From: Haliea sp. | Lineage (GTDB): Bacteria > Pseudomonadota > Gammaproteobacteria > Pseudomonadales > Halieaceae | Reading direction: 5' to 3' | Assembly (NCBI GenBank): GCA_030730585.1 | Contig: JANQUV010000034.1 | Span: 1-36,995, forward strand | Length of the DNA stretch: 36,995 nt | Shown: positions 8,169 through 16,800 of the stretch, in pieces | How positions within the stretch are numbered: position 1 is the stretch's first letter | Layout: the number at the start of each line of letters is the position of its first letter | Position numbers and translations under genes: made by a program | The notes under the pieces: generated by a model | The model's database searches: none | What the model saw: the letters and a program-made list of their open reading frames with translations, nothing else | Told to the model about the DNA's origin: nothing

Positions 8169-9017
8169 GTGGCCACTCAAACCGTTCCAGCCGGGGACAA
8201 CACGCTCAGCATCGCGTTGTTCCTGGCTGGGGTCATGCACCTCATTTTAATACTGGGGCTGGGCTTCGGCACGAACACGCCCGCGCCACAGCCTCCCCAG
8301 CTGGCTATCACGCTGGCCCAACACCGCAGCGCCCTCACACCCGAAGACATTACCCATCTGGCCCAATTCAGCCAGGCCGGCAGCGGCGATCAGGCTGCTG
8401 AAGATCGTGCCGGTGGCCGCGCGCCGGGGGGAGCACCCCCGGCCCAACAACCTCGAGAGACTGACGACGGCCTCGGCGCTAGGCCCGCAGAGTCCGCCTT
8501 GACCACCCGCAGCAGTCGCCAGCAAGCCAGCGTGGAGCGGGAGCCTGAGCGTGAATCCGCACAGGCCTCCACACTGTTACCCAGCGGAATCAACGCCGAA
8601 TGGGCCAACGAGCCAGCGGAGGCCAATCTTGATACCGCGCAACGCACACAATCGAGTGCACCCCGAGTGCGCAGCCTGACCGCAGTATCGGCCCAGGAAG
8701 CAACTGATGCCGCCTATCTGCACGCTTGGCGCCGCCGCGTAGAATCGGTCGGCAACCAGTACTATCCCGAAGCATCAATCCGCTACGGCCTCTACGGCAG
8801 CCTGCAGATGGTGGTCGTTGTCAACCACGACGGCCAGCTGGAGGATATTCGGATTTTGAACTCCTCAGGCTATGCGGTGCTGGATGAGGCGGCGATGAAG
8901 ATCGTGCGCATGGCTGCGCCTTTCGCGCCTTTCTCTGCCGCGCTGCGCGCGACCACGGACAAGCTCGAGATCATTCGCACGTGGCAATTTGAAGAAAACC
9001 GGCTAAGCTCTGGCTAA
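8169..9017 (+). CDS. TonB-family protein (TonB3-like)
   Basis: TonB proteins span from the inner membrane across the periplasm and pass proton-motive energy to outer-membrane receptors. The predicted 282-residue protein has one N-terminal membrane anchor (about 12-31, LSIALFLAGVMHLILILGLG). A long low-complexity linker rich in Gln, Ala, Arg and Glu follows (about 50-185). The C-terminal TonB domain (about 190-275) contains YLHAWRRRVESVGNQYYPEA and ILNSSGYAVLDEAAMKIVRMAAPF. I chose GTG at 8169, which has GAGG eight bases upstream. The open frame extends back to an ATG at 8085 inside gshB. In P. aeruginosa the gene at this position is tonB3, linked to twitching motility. The nearby pilT and pilU genes fit, but no exbB/exbD genes are present, so the exact role is open. 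Confidence 0.85.
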   Translation: MATQTVPAGDNTLSIALFLAGVMHLILILGLGFGTNTPAPQPPQLAITLAQHRSALTPEDITHLAQFSQAGSGDQAAEDRAGGRAPGGAPPAQQPRETDDGLGARPAESALTTRSSRQQASVEREPERESAQASTLLPSGINAEWANEPAEANLDTAQRTQSSAPRVRSLTAVSAQEATDAAYLHAWRRRVESVGNQYYPEASIRYGLYGSLQMVVVVNHDGQLEDIRILNSSGYAVLDEAAMKIVRMAAPFAPFSAALRATTDKLEIIRTWQFEENRLSSG

Positions 9018-9068
9018 AGCGTCAACAACCGTTGCCGTCTTCTCATCACGAGGTTTACACGCCCTACC

Positions 9069-9653
9069 ATGCCGATTTCTCCCACAGCCACCAGCAGCGG
9101 CTCCTGCCTGAGGAATCATTTCCTGCTGGCGATGCCAAGCCTGACAGAGGGCATCTTCTCGCAAAGCATCACCTACCTATGCGAGCACGGCGAAACTGGC
9201 GCAATGGGCATTATCATCAACCAACCTCTGGAACTCAGCGTTGCAGAAATTTTTGAGCACCTTGAGATTCGGCCGGGCAGAGACTTCAGTGATGAGCCTG
9301 TGATGGCCGGCGGGCCCGTGCAGCTGGACCACGGTTTTGTGCTGCACCGCGGCGCCCACCAAGGTTGGGATGCCAGCCTCAAGGTTACCAGCGAAATCAC
9401 GCTAACCACCTCGCGCGACATACTCGCTGCCATCGCCGCCGGCAGCGGGCCTCCGGATTACCTGATCGCCTTGGGCTATGCCGGCTGGTCGGCAGGCCAG
9501 CTGGAAGAAGAGCTATCGCATAATAGCTGGCTGACCATACCGGCCGATAGCCGTGTGCTGTTTGCAACGCCCTGGCATCGGCGCCTGGCCGCAGCGGCGG
9601 GAGCCCTGGGTATCGACATGAACCTGATCAGCGCACAGGCAGGGCATGCCTGA
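9069..9653 (+). CDS. yqgE: YqgE/AlgH family protein (DUF179)
   Basis: This is a 194-residue member of the conserved YqgE/AlgH family, whose biochemical role is not settled. In Pseudomonas the homologue is called AlgH after a proposed effect on alginate regulation. Family marks are NHFLLAMPSLTEGIFSQSI, HGETGAMGIIINQPLE, the glycine-rich MAGGPV segment and LGYAGWSAGQLEEEL near the end. The ATG at 9069 is uncertain because no good ribosome binding site is visible, but the protein must start upstream of the conserved HFLLAMP. It overlaps ruvX by eight bases, and the pairing yqgE-ruvX is widespread. Confidence 0.94.
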   Translation: MPISPTATSSGSCLRNHFLLAMPSLTEGIFSQSITYLCEHGETGAMGIIINQPLELSVAEIFEHLEIRPGRDFSDEPVMAGGPVQLDHGFVLHRGAHQGWDASLKVTSEITLTTSRDILAAIAAGSGPPDYLIALGYAGWSAGQLEEELSHNSWLTIPADSRVLFATPWHRRLAAAAGALGIDMNLISAQAGHA

Positions 9654-10098
9654 GCACAGCAGCACGCGCGCCGGAGCTGCCACCATACTCGCTTTCGACT
9701 ACGGCCTGCGACAGATCGGCGTCGCGGTCGGCAATTCACTACTGGGCACCAGCCAACCGCTGTGCGTTCTCAAGGCACGCGATGGCGTTCCTGATTGGGA
9801 TCACATCAGCGCGTTGACAGATGAGTGGCAACCAGGCGTGATTATCGTGGGTGACCCGCTCAATATGGACGGCACTGTCAGCCCGCTGGCCCTGAGGGCA
9901 CGCAAATTTGCCCGCCGCTTACACGGGCGTTTAGGGCTGGAGGTGGCACTGTGTGATGAACGCCTCTCCAGTTACGCCGCGAAGTCCGAACAAAGAGAGC
10001 GTGGGCATCGAGGTGACTATCGCGCTGCGCCGGTAGACAGCTATGCAGCAGAATTGATTCTGCAAACCTGGCTGGCACAGCAGCAACCACGCAATTAA
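9646..10098 (+). CDS. ruvX: Putative pre-16S rRNA nuclease / Holliday junction resolvase-like protein
   Basis: RuvX (YqgF) is an RNase H-fold nuclease implicated in trimming the 5' end of 16S rRNA. The 150-residue product has the first catalytic-site strand ILAFDYGLRQIGVAVG (Asp near 17). It also has VGDPLNMDGTVSPLALRARKF and DERLSSYAAK, with the conserved Asp-Glu pair, and a late aspartate in APVDSYAAELIL. It starts eight bases before the yqgE stop. Downstream, the pyrR/pyrB/pyrC genes that follow in Pseudomonas are missing, and the pilU gene converges instead. Its last codons form half of an inverted repeat with the end of pilU. Confidence 0.95.
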   Translation: MPEHSSTRAGAATILAFDYGLRQIGVAVGNSLLGTSQPLCVLKARDGVPDWDHISALTDEWQPGVIIVGDPLNMDGTVSPLALRARKFARRLHGRLGLEVALCDERLSSYAAKSEQRERGHRGDYRAAPVDSYAAELILQTWLAQQQPRN

Positions 10099-10127
10099 GC
10101 GCCTTTACACGAGCAGCGCTAATTGCG
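10090..10127. terminator. Inverted repeat across the ruvX and pilU stop codons, possible shared terminator
   Basis: CGCAATTAAGCGC (10090-10102) and GCGCTAATTGCG (10116-10127) are complementary along 12 bases with one bulged A. A 13-base loop lies between them. The left arm contains the last codons and stop of ruvX, and the right arm those of pilU, since both proteins end in Arg-Asn. No T run follows on either side, so rho-independent termination is uncertain. The hairpin could equally protect both 3' ends. Confidence 0.45.
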
Positions 10128-11258
10128 TCCCATATGTTTGGCACTGTCTGAATCGTCGACGCTCAAGTCGAAGCTATCAGCTTCAATGGCCTGGCCTTTT
10201 TCAAACATCTTGATCATCAGGCGCACATCGTTGGCAGAATCGGCATGCCGGATGGCATCCTCGCGCGTAATGAGGTTGTTTTTATAGGCATGAATCAGTG
10301 ACTGATCCATGGTCTGCATGCCCTGTTCGGTGGATTTGGTCATCACATCCTTGATCAGGTGCACTTCGCCTTTGCGAATGTAGTCCTGAATCAATGGAGA
10401 GTTCAACAACACCTCGATCACCGGAGTGCGGCCCTTGCCATCCTTGTGCGGCAACAGCTGCTGAGCCACTATCGCTTTGAGGTTCAAGGACAGGTCCATC
10501 CACACTTGCGAATGGAGGTCGGCGGGGAAAAAGCTCTGAATACGGTCCAATGCCTGGTTGGCGTTATTGGCGTGCAGAGTGCACAGACACAGGTGCCCTG
10601 TTTCCGCAAAAGTCAGCGCATGCAACATGGTCTCGGCAGAACGCACCTCGCCAATCATGATCACATCGGGCGCCTGCCGCAGCGTGTTTTTCAGCGCAAT
10701 ATCGAAAGAATCCGTATCCATGCCCACCTCACGCTGGGTCACAAGACAGTTACCGTGTCGGTGCATGAACTCAATCGGGTCTTCGATGGTGATGATATGC
10801 CCACGACTATTTTGGTTACGATATCCCACCATGGCCGCGAGCGACGTAGACTTACCAGTCCCGGTCGCACCCACAAAAATTACCAGACCGCGCTTGGTCA
10901 TGGACAGATCGTTGATGATTGGTGGCAGGCCCAGCTCGGCAATTTCGGGAATTTCGGTGTGAATACGGCGCAACACCAATCCCATGCTGCCGCGCTGAAC
11001 CAGCGCATTCACCCGGAAGCGACCGAGATCCGGAACCGCCAGCGCAAAATTACACTCGTGCGTGCGCAGGAATTCCTCGCGCTGCCGCTCATTCATCGTC
11101 GACAACACAACCTCGCGAGCCCGCTCGCCGGTGTACTTGACCTTGCTGACCGGGTAGATCTGGCCGTCAATCTTGATACTCGGTGGAGCACCGGCGGTGA
11201 CAAAACCATCTGATGCGTTTTCCTTTACGACGCGTTGCAATAACTCTTCGATCAGCAT
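10119..11258 (-). CDS. pilU: Twitching motility ATPase PilU
   Basis: PilU is a hexameric inner-membrane-associated ATPase that helps PilT retract type IV pili. The 379-residue protein carries the Walker A motif GATGTGKST, the ITIEDPIEFMHRH Asp box, the Walker B region DVIMIGEVRSAETM and the His box TGHLCLCTLHANNANQALDRI. The long acidic C-terminal tail (EADSFDLSVDDSDSAKH) and overall length distinguish PilU from PilT. It lies 24 bases after the pilT stop, so both are probably one transcript. The gene converges on ruvX, and their 3' ends form an inverted repeat. No pilin or assembly genes are in the window. Confidence 0.95.
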   Translation of the reverse strand: MLIEELLQRVVKENASDGFVTAGAPPSIKIDGQIYPVSKVKYTGERAREVVLSTMNERQREEFLRTHECNFALAVPDLGRFRVNALVQRGSMGLVLRRIHTEIPEIAELGLPPIINDLSMTKRGLVIFVGATGTGKSTSLAAMVGYRNQNSRGHIITIEDPIEFMHRHGNCLVTQREVGMDTDSFDIALKNTLRQAPDVIMIGEVRSAETMLHALTFAETGHLCLCTLHANNANQALDRIQSFFPADLHSQVWMDLSLNLKAIVAQQLLPHKDGKGRTPVIEVLLNSPLIQDYIRKGEVHLIKDVMTKSTEQGMQTMDQSLIHAYKNNLITREDAIRHADSANDVRLMIKMFEKGQAIEADSFDLSVDDSDSAKHMGRN

Positions 11259-11282
11259 GACCCGCTCTTCAATCCCCGCGTA

Positions 11283-12317
11283 TTAGAAGTTTTCTGGCAT
11301 ACGTGCCTTTTCGCGCGCGATGTCGCGCGTGATAACGCGTTTCTCAACCAATTCCTTGAGGCACTGGTCCATCGTTTGCATGCCCAGAGCCTGGCCGGTC
11401 TGGATAGCAGAGTACATCTGCGCCACCTTGTCCTCGCGGATAAGATTACGAATAGCCGAGGTGCCGCGCATGATTTCGTGTGCCGCAACACGGCCGCCGG
11501 TGGCTCGCTTCAACAAAGTCTGTGACACCACCGCCTGCAGCGACTCTGACAACATGGAACGAACCATGGATTTTTCCGCAGCGGGAAACACGTCAATAAT
11601 TCGGTCGATGGTTTTAGCCGCTGATGTGGTGTGCAGGGTGCCAAACACCAAGTGGCCGGTTTCCGCAGCGGTGAGGGCCAGGCGGATGGTTTCCAGGTCG
11701 CGCATCTCGCCGACCAGAATGATGTCGGGGTCTTCACGCAGCGCCGAGCGCAGGGCTTCAGAAAATCCCAGGGTGTCACGGTGCACTTCGCGCTGGTTTA
11801 CCAGACATTTTTTACTCTCGTGAACGAATTCGATGGGGTCTTCAATAGTGAGGATGTGTTCGTACTTGTTGTCATTAATGTGGTCGACCATCGCGGCCAG
11901 CGTTGTTGACTTACCCGAGCCAGTGGGGCCTGTCACCAACACCAAGCCTCGTGGCATCATACAAATATCACGAAAAACCGTGCCCATGCTCAAGTCTTCC
12001 ATAGTCAACACTTTGGAAGGGATGGTGCGGAACACGGCACCCGAGCCGCGATTCTGGTTAAAGGCATTAACACGGAAACGTGCCACACCAGGCACTTCGA
12101 AGGAGAAATCCGTCTCGAGGAATTCCTCGTAGTCCTTACGTTGCTTGTCGTTCATGATGTCATAGATGAGTTCATGCACCTGCTTGTGATCCATCGGCGG
12201 CAGGTTTATGCGGCGCACATCGCCATCCACTCGAATCATAGGTGGCAAGCCCGCCGACAGGTGCAAATCCGACGCACCCTGTTTGGCGCTGAACGCAAGA
12301 AGTTCTGTAATATCCAC
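11283..12317 (-). CDS. pilT: Type IV pilus retraction ATPase PilT
   Basis: PilT powers depolymerisation of type IV pili, driving twitching, surface sensing and often DNA uptake. The 344-residue product has the N-terminal PAS-like part (MDITELLAFSAKQGASDLHLSAGLPP). The RecA-like ATPase part shows GPTGSGKST, ILTIEDPIEFVHESKK, DIILVGEMRDLETI and AETGHLVFGTLHTTSAAKTIDRI. The near-C-terminal AIRNLIREDK segment matches the motif needed for retraction in PilT proteins. AAGGAG stands upstream of the start codon. It diverges from yggS across 121 bp, a layout also known in Pseudomonas. Confidence 0.97.
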   Translation of the reverse strand: MDITELLAFSAKQGASDLHLSAGLPPMIRVDGDVRRINLPPMDHKQVHELIYDIMNDKQRKDYEEFLETDFSFEVPGVARFRVNAFNQNRGSGAVFRTIPSKVLTMEDLSMGTVFRDICMMPRGLVLVTGPTGSGKSTTLAAMVDHINDNKYEHILTIEDPIEFVHESKKCLVNQREVHRDTLGFSEALRSALREDPDIILVGEMRDLETIRLALTAAETGHLVFGTLHTTSAAKTIDRIIDVFPAAEKSMVRSMLSESLQAVVSQTLLKRATGGRVAAHEIMRGTSAIRNLIREDKVAQMYSAIQTGQALGMQTMDQCLKELVEKRVITRDIAREKARMPENF

Positions 12318-12438
12318 CGTTCCACTCCTTTTGGGCCGGCCCAGCGCTGGCGCCGGAGACCGCTACTGCCATACTGTGCATAGCAACACGTTATTCTCAA
12401 CTCGCCTCACGGCATCGGAATCCGCTACCATCTACAGC

Positions 12439-13143
12439 ATGGACACAGACCAGCTCGCTCAACAACTCGCCAAACTCCGTGAAAGAGTACGACTCGGCGC
12501 CGAAAAAAGCCAGCGTGAGCCTGCGGAGATCCGTGTGCTCGCCGTCAGCAAAACCCGTGGGGCCGATGAAGTTCGTGCGGCGGCAGCACTGGGGGTGCGT
12601 GATTTCGGGGAAAATTACCTGCAAGAGTCGCTGACAAAAATCGACGCGCTCGATGACCTCAAGCTTTGCTGGCACTTCATCGGCCCCATCCAATCAAACA
12701 AGACGCGCGCCATCGCTGAACACTTCGACTGGGTGCACAGTGTCGATCGCCTGAAAATTGCTCAACGCCTGAGCGAGCAACGCCCCGCCCACCTGCCGGA
12801 TTTGCAGCTGTGCCTGCAAGTGAATATCTCCGCACAGGACAGTAAATCAGGCGTGGCGTTGTGCGACTTGAGTGCACTCGCCACCGCCGTAGCGCAACTG
12901 CCGCGTGTGCAGCTGCGCGGGCTAATGGCCATTCCCGCACCTGCCGATACCTTCGCCCGGCAATGCGAGCCTTTCGCAGCACTGCGCACCGCACTGGGCC
13001 AGCTACAGGCCAACCTGCCAGAGCTGGACACGTTGTCCATGGGAATGTCTGCCGACCTCGAAGCGGCGATCGCCGAAGGCGCGACTATTGTCCGCATTGG
13101 CACAGACATTTTCGGCCCACGCAGAACCGCCAGCAACGGATGA
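12439..13143 (+). CDS. yggS: YggS family pyridoxal phosphate homeostasis protein
   Basis: YggS/PLPHP proteins bind pyridoxal 5'-phosphate on a lysine and help balance free vitamin B6 and amino-acid pools; no enzymatic activity is established. The 234-residue product shows the cofactor lysine in LAVSKTR (near residue 36), GENYLQESLTKI, WHFIGPIQSNKTR and MGMSADLEAAIAEGATIVRIGTDIFG, all family signatures. The open frame runs upstream to 12208, but the ATG at 12439 gives the standard N-terminus. No strong ribosome binding site is visible. The gene stands just before proC, an association conserved from gammaproteobacteria to many other phyla. Confidence 0.95.
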   Translation: MDTDQLAQQLAKLRERVRLGAEKSQREPAEIRVLAVSKTRGADEVRAAAALGVRDFGENYLQESLTKIDALDDLKLCWHFIGPIQSNKTRAIAEHFDWVHSVDRLKIAQRLSEQRPAHLPDLQLCLQVNISAQDSKSGVALCDLSALATAVAQLPRVQLRGLMAIPAPADTFARQCEPFAALRTALGQLQANLPELDTLSMGMSADLEAAIAEGATIVRIGTDIFGPRRTASNG

Positions 13144-13202
13144 TTTCGCCAAGCTGCGGCGTGTATACTGCGCCCTTCCCCTGACCAATCGACACCAGGA
13201 TT

Positions 13203-14036
13203 ATGACCAAAGCGGTTATCACGTTAATCGGCGCCGGCAATATGGCCGCCAGCATCATCGGTGGCTTACTGGAAAGCGGCCACCCCGCTGCCAACCTCCA
13301 CGCGGCGGACCCTGCAGCAGAAAGCTTGGCCAATTTGCGCAAGCTAGGTGCCATTGCTGTCTATAGCGACAATGCCGCAGCCTGTGCCGAAGCCGATGTG
13401 GTTATCGTGGCAGTGAAGCCACAGGTCATGCGCGAAGCGCTGCAGAGTATTGCGGCGCCCGTCAGGGCGCGCCGTGCACTGGTCATTTCGATTGCCGCCG
13501 GCACCACCATCGCCAGTATGGAGGCAGTGCTGGGCGACGGTGCCGCCATTGTGCGCTGTATGCCCAACACCCCTGCTCTGTTGGGCGTAGGGGCTAGCGG
13601 ACTCTATGCCAACAGCCAAGTAGACGCAGACCAGCACGCCTTGGCCGGCACCATTCTCGGCGCGGTTGGCCTTATCGAGTGGGTCCCGGAAGAAGCGCTG
13701 CTGGATGCTGTCACCGCCCTTTCGGGCAGTGGCCCTGCCTACTTCTTTTTATTCATGGAGGCCATGATCAATGCCGGGTGTTCTATGGGGCTATCCCGTG
13801 ACTGTGCAACGGTCATGGCCCGGCAAACCGCATTGGGGGCAGCACGCATGGCACTGGAAAGCGACGTCGACCTGGCCGAATTGCGCCGCCGCGTGACCAG
13901 CCCCGGCGGCACCACCGAACGCGCTGTGGAATGTTTTGAACGTGAGGGCTTACGCGACCTGGTTACCCACGCGATGACCGCCGCGCAACAGCGCGCGGCA
14001 GAAATGGGCGCTGAATCGGAGCAGGAGAGGGTATGA
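13203..14036 (+). CDS. proC: Pyrroline-5-carboxylate reductase
   Basis: ProC reduces pyrroline-5-carboxylate to proline with NADPH, the last step of proline synthesis. The 277-residue product has the Rossmann start ITLIGAGNMAASIIGGLL, VVIVAVKPQVM and MPNTPALLGVGASGLY. The C-terminal part has ALSGSGPAYFFLFMEAM and RRRVTSPGGTTERAVECFE. A TATACT box at 13164-13169 could be the -10 of a local promoter, but no matching -35 is clear. It overlaps yggT as ATGA, so the two are probably translated together. Confidence 0.97.
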   Translation: MTKAVITLIGAGNMAASIIGGLLESGHPAANLHAADPAAESLANLRKLGAIAVYSDNAAACAEADVVIVAVKPQVMREALQSIAAPVRARRALVISIAAGTTIASMEAVLGDGAAIVRCMPNTPALLGVGASGLYANSQVDADQHALAGTILGAVGLIEWVPEEALLDAVTALSGSGPAYFFLFMEAMINAGCSMGLSRDCATVMARQTALGAARMALESDVDLAELRRRVTSPGGTTERAVECFEREGLRDLVTHAMTAAQQRAAEMGAESEQERV

Positions 14037-14620
14037 GCGCACTCAATGATATCGCGGCGTATCTGCTGCAAACCGCGCTCAATCTGGCGCTTCTGGCCAT
14101 GCTGCTGCGCTTTTTACTACAGGTAGTGCGGGCTGATTTCTATAATCCGCTAAGCCAATTCCTCGCCCGCATCACCAACCCGCTGGTATTGCCGCTGCGG
14201 CGTGTGATCCCCAGCGTGGGGGGGCTCGACCTGTCCACCTTGCTCATCGCGCTGCTGCTGCAAATTGCGGCTATTGTCGCCTTGCTGGCCCTCAATGGTT
14301 CGGGGCCTCCCGGCGTACTGCGCTTATTCGTGTGGTCACTGCTAGGCGTTGCGGGCCTGGTGGTGAACATTTACTTTTTTGCCTTGCTCGCCATGATCAT
14401 CCTGAGCTGGGTAGCACCCGGCAGCCGCCACCCGGCCCTGCTGCTGTTGTTTCAGCTGACCGAGCCGGTGATGGCACCGGTTCGTCGCCTGCTACCCAAT
14501 ATGGGAGGTATCGATTTTTCACCGATCCTGCTGTTCATCCTGATCAACGTCATCCAGATCGCGCTGGGGCATATGGCAGCGGCGGCAGGGTTACCGTCGG
14601 CACTGGTCATCGGGCTTTAA
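14033..14620 (+). CDS. yggT: YggT family integral membrane protein
   Basis: This 195-residue membrane protein holds two YGGT domains, each with hydrophobic segments. The first covers roughly residues 10-85 ([43 protein letters not shown]). The second covers 100-185 ([40 protein letters not shown]). The repeated PLRRxxPxxGG-like loop is the family mark. The function is not established; osmotic or chloroplast-division roles have been proposed for relatives. It overlaps proC by four bases and precedes metX. Confidence 0.93.
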   Translation: MSALNDIAAYLLQTALNLALLAMLLRFLLQVVRADFYNPLSQFLARITNPLVLPLRRVIPSVGGLDLSTLLIALLLQIAAIVALLALNGSGPPGVLRLFVWSLLGVAGLVVNIYFFALLAMIILSWVAPGSRHPALLLLFQLTEPVMAPVRRLLPNMGGIDFSPILLFILINVIQIALGHMAAAAGLPSALVIGL

Positions 14621-14628
14621 TTCCCGCA

Positions 14629-15765
14629 GTGAACACATCAACGGTCGGTATTGTCACCCCGCAGAGCGTGCGCTTCGAAGAGCCGCTGCTGCTCGCCTGC
14701 GGCCGTGAGTTGCCGAGCTACGAGCTTGTTTATGAAACCTACGGCGAACTCAACAGTACGCGCTCTAATGCCGTGCTGGTGTGCCACGCGCTGTCTGGCC
14801 ACCACCATGCGGCGGGCTATCACACGGCGGATGACCGCAAGCCCGGGTGGTGGGATGAATGTATCGGGCCAGGCAAACCTATCGATACCCGGCATTTTTT
14901 TGTCGTCAGTCTCAATAACCTGGGTGGCTGCCACGGGTCCACCGGGCCGGTGAGCGCAAACCCGGCCACGGGAGCTCCCTGGGGGCCGGACTTCCCCTCA
15001 CTGCGCGTGCGCGACTGGGTGCACAGCCAGGCCAGGTTGGCCGATTATCTGGGCATTGACTGCTGGGCAGCGGTTATTGGCGGCAGCCTGGGAGGTATGC
15101 AGGCCATGCGCTGGGCTCTGCTTTACCCGCAGCGTCTACGCCACTGCGTGGTGATTGCTTCGGCCATGCGCCTGAGCGCGCAGAATATTGCTTTCAATGA
15201 GATAGCGCGCCAGGCCATTCAGTCCGACCCGGGGTTTGCCGATGGCCACTACCTCGCCAAGAACACCCTGCCTGCCAAGGGCCTCGCGCTGGCGCGCATG
15301 GTGGGCCATATCACTTACCTGTCAGACGATGCCATGGCCAGTAAATTCGGCCGTGACCTGCGCTCCGGCAGCCTGGAACTGGGTGATGAAGAAGTCGCTG
15401 AGTTTCAGGTACAGAGCTATCTGCGCTACCAAGGTAACCAGTTCTCCGGCAGTTTTGATGCCAACACCTATATCTTGATGACGCAGGCGCTGGATTTTTT
15501 TGACCTTGCCCGAGAGTACGCTGACGACCCCGTAGCCGCTTTCCGCGAAGCCAGCTGCAGCTTTCTGGTGCTGTCGTTTTCCACTGATTGGCGCTTTTCG
15601 CCCAGCCGCTCGCGCGAAATCGTCGACGCCCTGATTGCCGCAGACCGGCCTGTCACCTACGCTGAAATTGAAGCCGATGACGGCCACGATGCCTTCCTGA
15701 TGCCCATCCCGCGCTACCTGGCGCTGTTTGGTGCCTACATGCAGCGCGTCAAGGAAGGCTGCTGA
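14629..15765 (+). CDS. metX: Homoserine O-acyltransferase (MetX; probably succinyl-CoA specific)
   Basis: MetX acylates homoserine to start methionine synthesis. The 378-residue alpha/beta hydrolase has the catalytic nucleophile in [12 protein letters not shown], the aspartate in [18 protein letters not shown] and the histidine in [28 protein letters not shown] and [13 protein letters not shown] near the N-terminus are typical. The sequence closely resembles what I recall of the Pseudomonas enzyme, which uses succinyl-CoA although it is in the acetyltransferase family. Succinyl specificity is therefore likely but not proven. I chose GTG at 14629, eight bases after the yggT stop, because it gives the family N-terminus; the open frame extends further into yggT. 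It overlaps metW by one base. Confidence 0.94.
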   Translation: MNTSTVGIVTPQSVRFEEPLLLACGRELPSYELVYETYGELNSTRSNAVLVCHALSGHHHAAGYHTADDRKPGWWDECIGPGKPIDTRHFFVVSLNNLGGCHGSTGPVSANPATGAPWGPDFPSLRVRDWVHSQARLADYLGIDCWAAVIGGSLGGMQAMRWALLYPQRLRHCVVIASAMRLSAQNIAFNEIARQAIQSDPGFADGHYLAKNTLPAKGLALARMVGHITYLSDDAMASKFGRDLRSGSLELGDEEVAEFQVQSYLRYQGNQFSGSFDANTYILMTQALDFFDLAREYADDPVAAFREASCSFLVLSFSTDWRFSPSRSREIVDALIAADRPVTYAEIEADDGHDAFLMPIPRYLALFGAYMQRVKEGC

Positions 15766-16355
15766 TGCGCCTTGATCTCACTCATATTCAGCGCTGGATC
15801 GCGCCTGGCTCCAAAGTGTTGGACCTGGGCTGCGGTGACGGTGAGTTTCTGCAGCGGCTGGAGGCAGAGCGCGATGTACGTGGCCTGGGGCTGGAAATTG
15901 ACCCGGACAAAATTAACAAGGCGGTCGCCCGAGGCCTGAATGTTGTGGAGCAGGACATGGACGCGGGGCTCACCAACTTCCCCGACCAGAGCTTTGACAC
16001 GGTAGTCATGGCGCATGCGCTGCAGGCAGTGCACTATCCCGATCGCGTGCTCGAAGAGATGCTGCGCATTGGTCGTCAGGGTATTGTCACCTTTCCCAAT
16101 TTTGCCCATTGGAATTGCCGCCTGTACCTGGGCTCGCGTGGACGTATGCCCGTTTCCCGTTTCATGCCGTATAACTGGTACGACACACCCAATATTCATT
16201 TCTGTACGGTGAAAGATTTCGAAGCACTGTGCGAAGAGCGCGGCATACGCATCCTCGCACGCGATATGGTGGGCAATACTCATCGTCGACCACTGCTGGC
16301 GAGTGCCTGGCCTAATCTGTTTGCGGTCACCGCGATCTATCTCATCAGCCACTGA
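15765..16355 (+). CDS. metW: Methionine biosynthesis protein MetW
   Basis: MetW is a small class I methyltransferase-fold protein that accompanies MetX and is needed for full homoserine acylation in several proteobacteria. The 196-residue product shows SAM-binding motif I VLDLGCGDGEFLQRL, the acidic LEIDPD loop, and the MetW-specific stretch GIVTFPNFAHWNCRLYLGSRGRMP. NWYDTPNIHFCTVKDFEALC follows. The ATG shares its A with the metX stop (TGATG), so translation is coupled and the two products are probably made in equal amounts. Confidence 0.95.
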   Translation: MRLDLTHIQRWIAPGSKVLDLGCGDGEFLQRLEAERDVRGLGLEIDPDKINKAVARGLNVVEQDMDAGLTNFPDQSFDTVVMAHALQAVHYPDRVLEEMLRIGRQGIVTFPNFAHWNCRLYLGSRGRMPVSRFMPYNWYDTPNIHFCTVKDFEALCEERGIRILARDMVGNTHRRPLLASAWPNLFAVTAIYLISH

Positions 16356-16365
16356 GGAGAGGAGC

Positions 16366-16800
16366 ATGTTCCAGAGATTCTGCCTGACGTTGGCCTTGCT
16401 ACTGGTCTTAACCGGCGCTGCCCAAGCACAGCAGTCGGAAAGATACGGCCCTTACGAGCTACATTACAGCGTGGTGAACACCACATTCCTCGAGCCCGGC
16501 GTAGCGGCCACCTATGGCATTACCCGGGGCAAAAACCGCGCAATTCTGAACCTGGCGGTACGCGAACATACCGCCGAGGGCACAGTCGCCCGGCCGATGT
16601 TGATTCAGGGTTACACGCGCGACCTGATCACCGGACAGGAGATGAAGTTTCTCGAGGTTCGAGAAAGTGGCGCGATCTACTATATCGCTGAGTTCGCCTT
16701 TATTAACGAAGAATGGCGCTTTTTTGAAATCGACTTTCGCCCGGAAGGCGGCGACACCACTTTCCGCTTCGAACATCGCCACCAGCTGTATATCAACTAA
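16366..16800 (+). CDS. DUF4426 domain-containing exported protein
   Basis: The 144-residue product has a clear signal peptide ([23 protein letters not shown], with cleavage after AQA near residue 21). One small domain follows, of the DUF4426 type found next to metW and rdgB in Pseudomonas. It contains [23 protein letters not shown] and ends in a beta-rich [11 protein letters not shown]. The function is unknown; a periplasmic location is expected. A strong GAGGAGAGGAG precedes the ATG at 16366. Its stop overlaps the start of rdgB (TAATG). Confidence 0.85.
   Translation: MFQRFCLTLALLLVLTGAAQAQQSERYGPYELHYSVVNTTFLEPGVAATYGITRGKNRAILNLAVREHTAEGTVARPMLIQGYTRDLITGQEMKFLEVRESGAIYYIAEFAFINEEWRFFEIDFRPEGGDTTFRFEHRHQLYIN

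Noticed and set aside
10359-11213. 284-codon plus-strand open frame opposite pilU
   Set aside because: It is a shadow of pilU; the sense frame has all ATPase motifs and the antisense translation has none.
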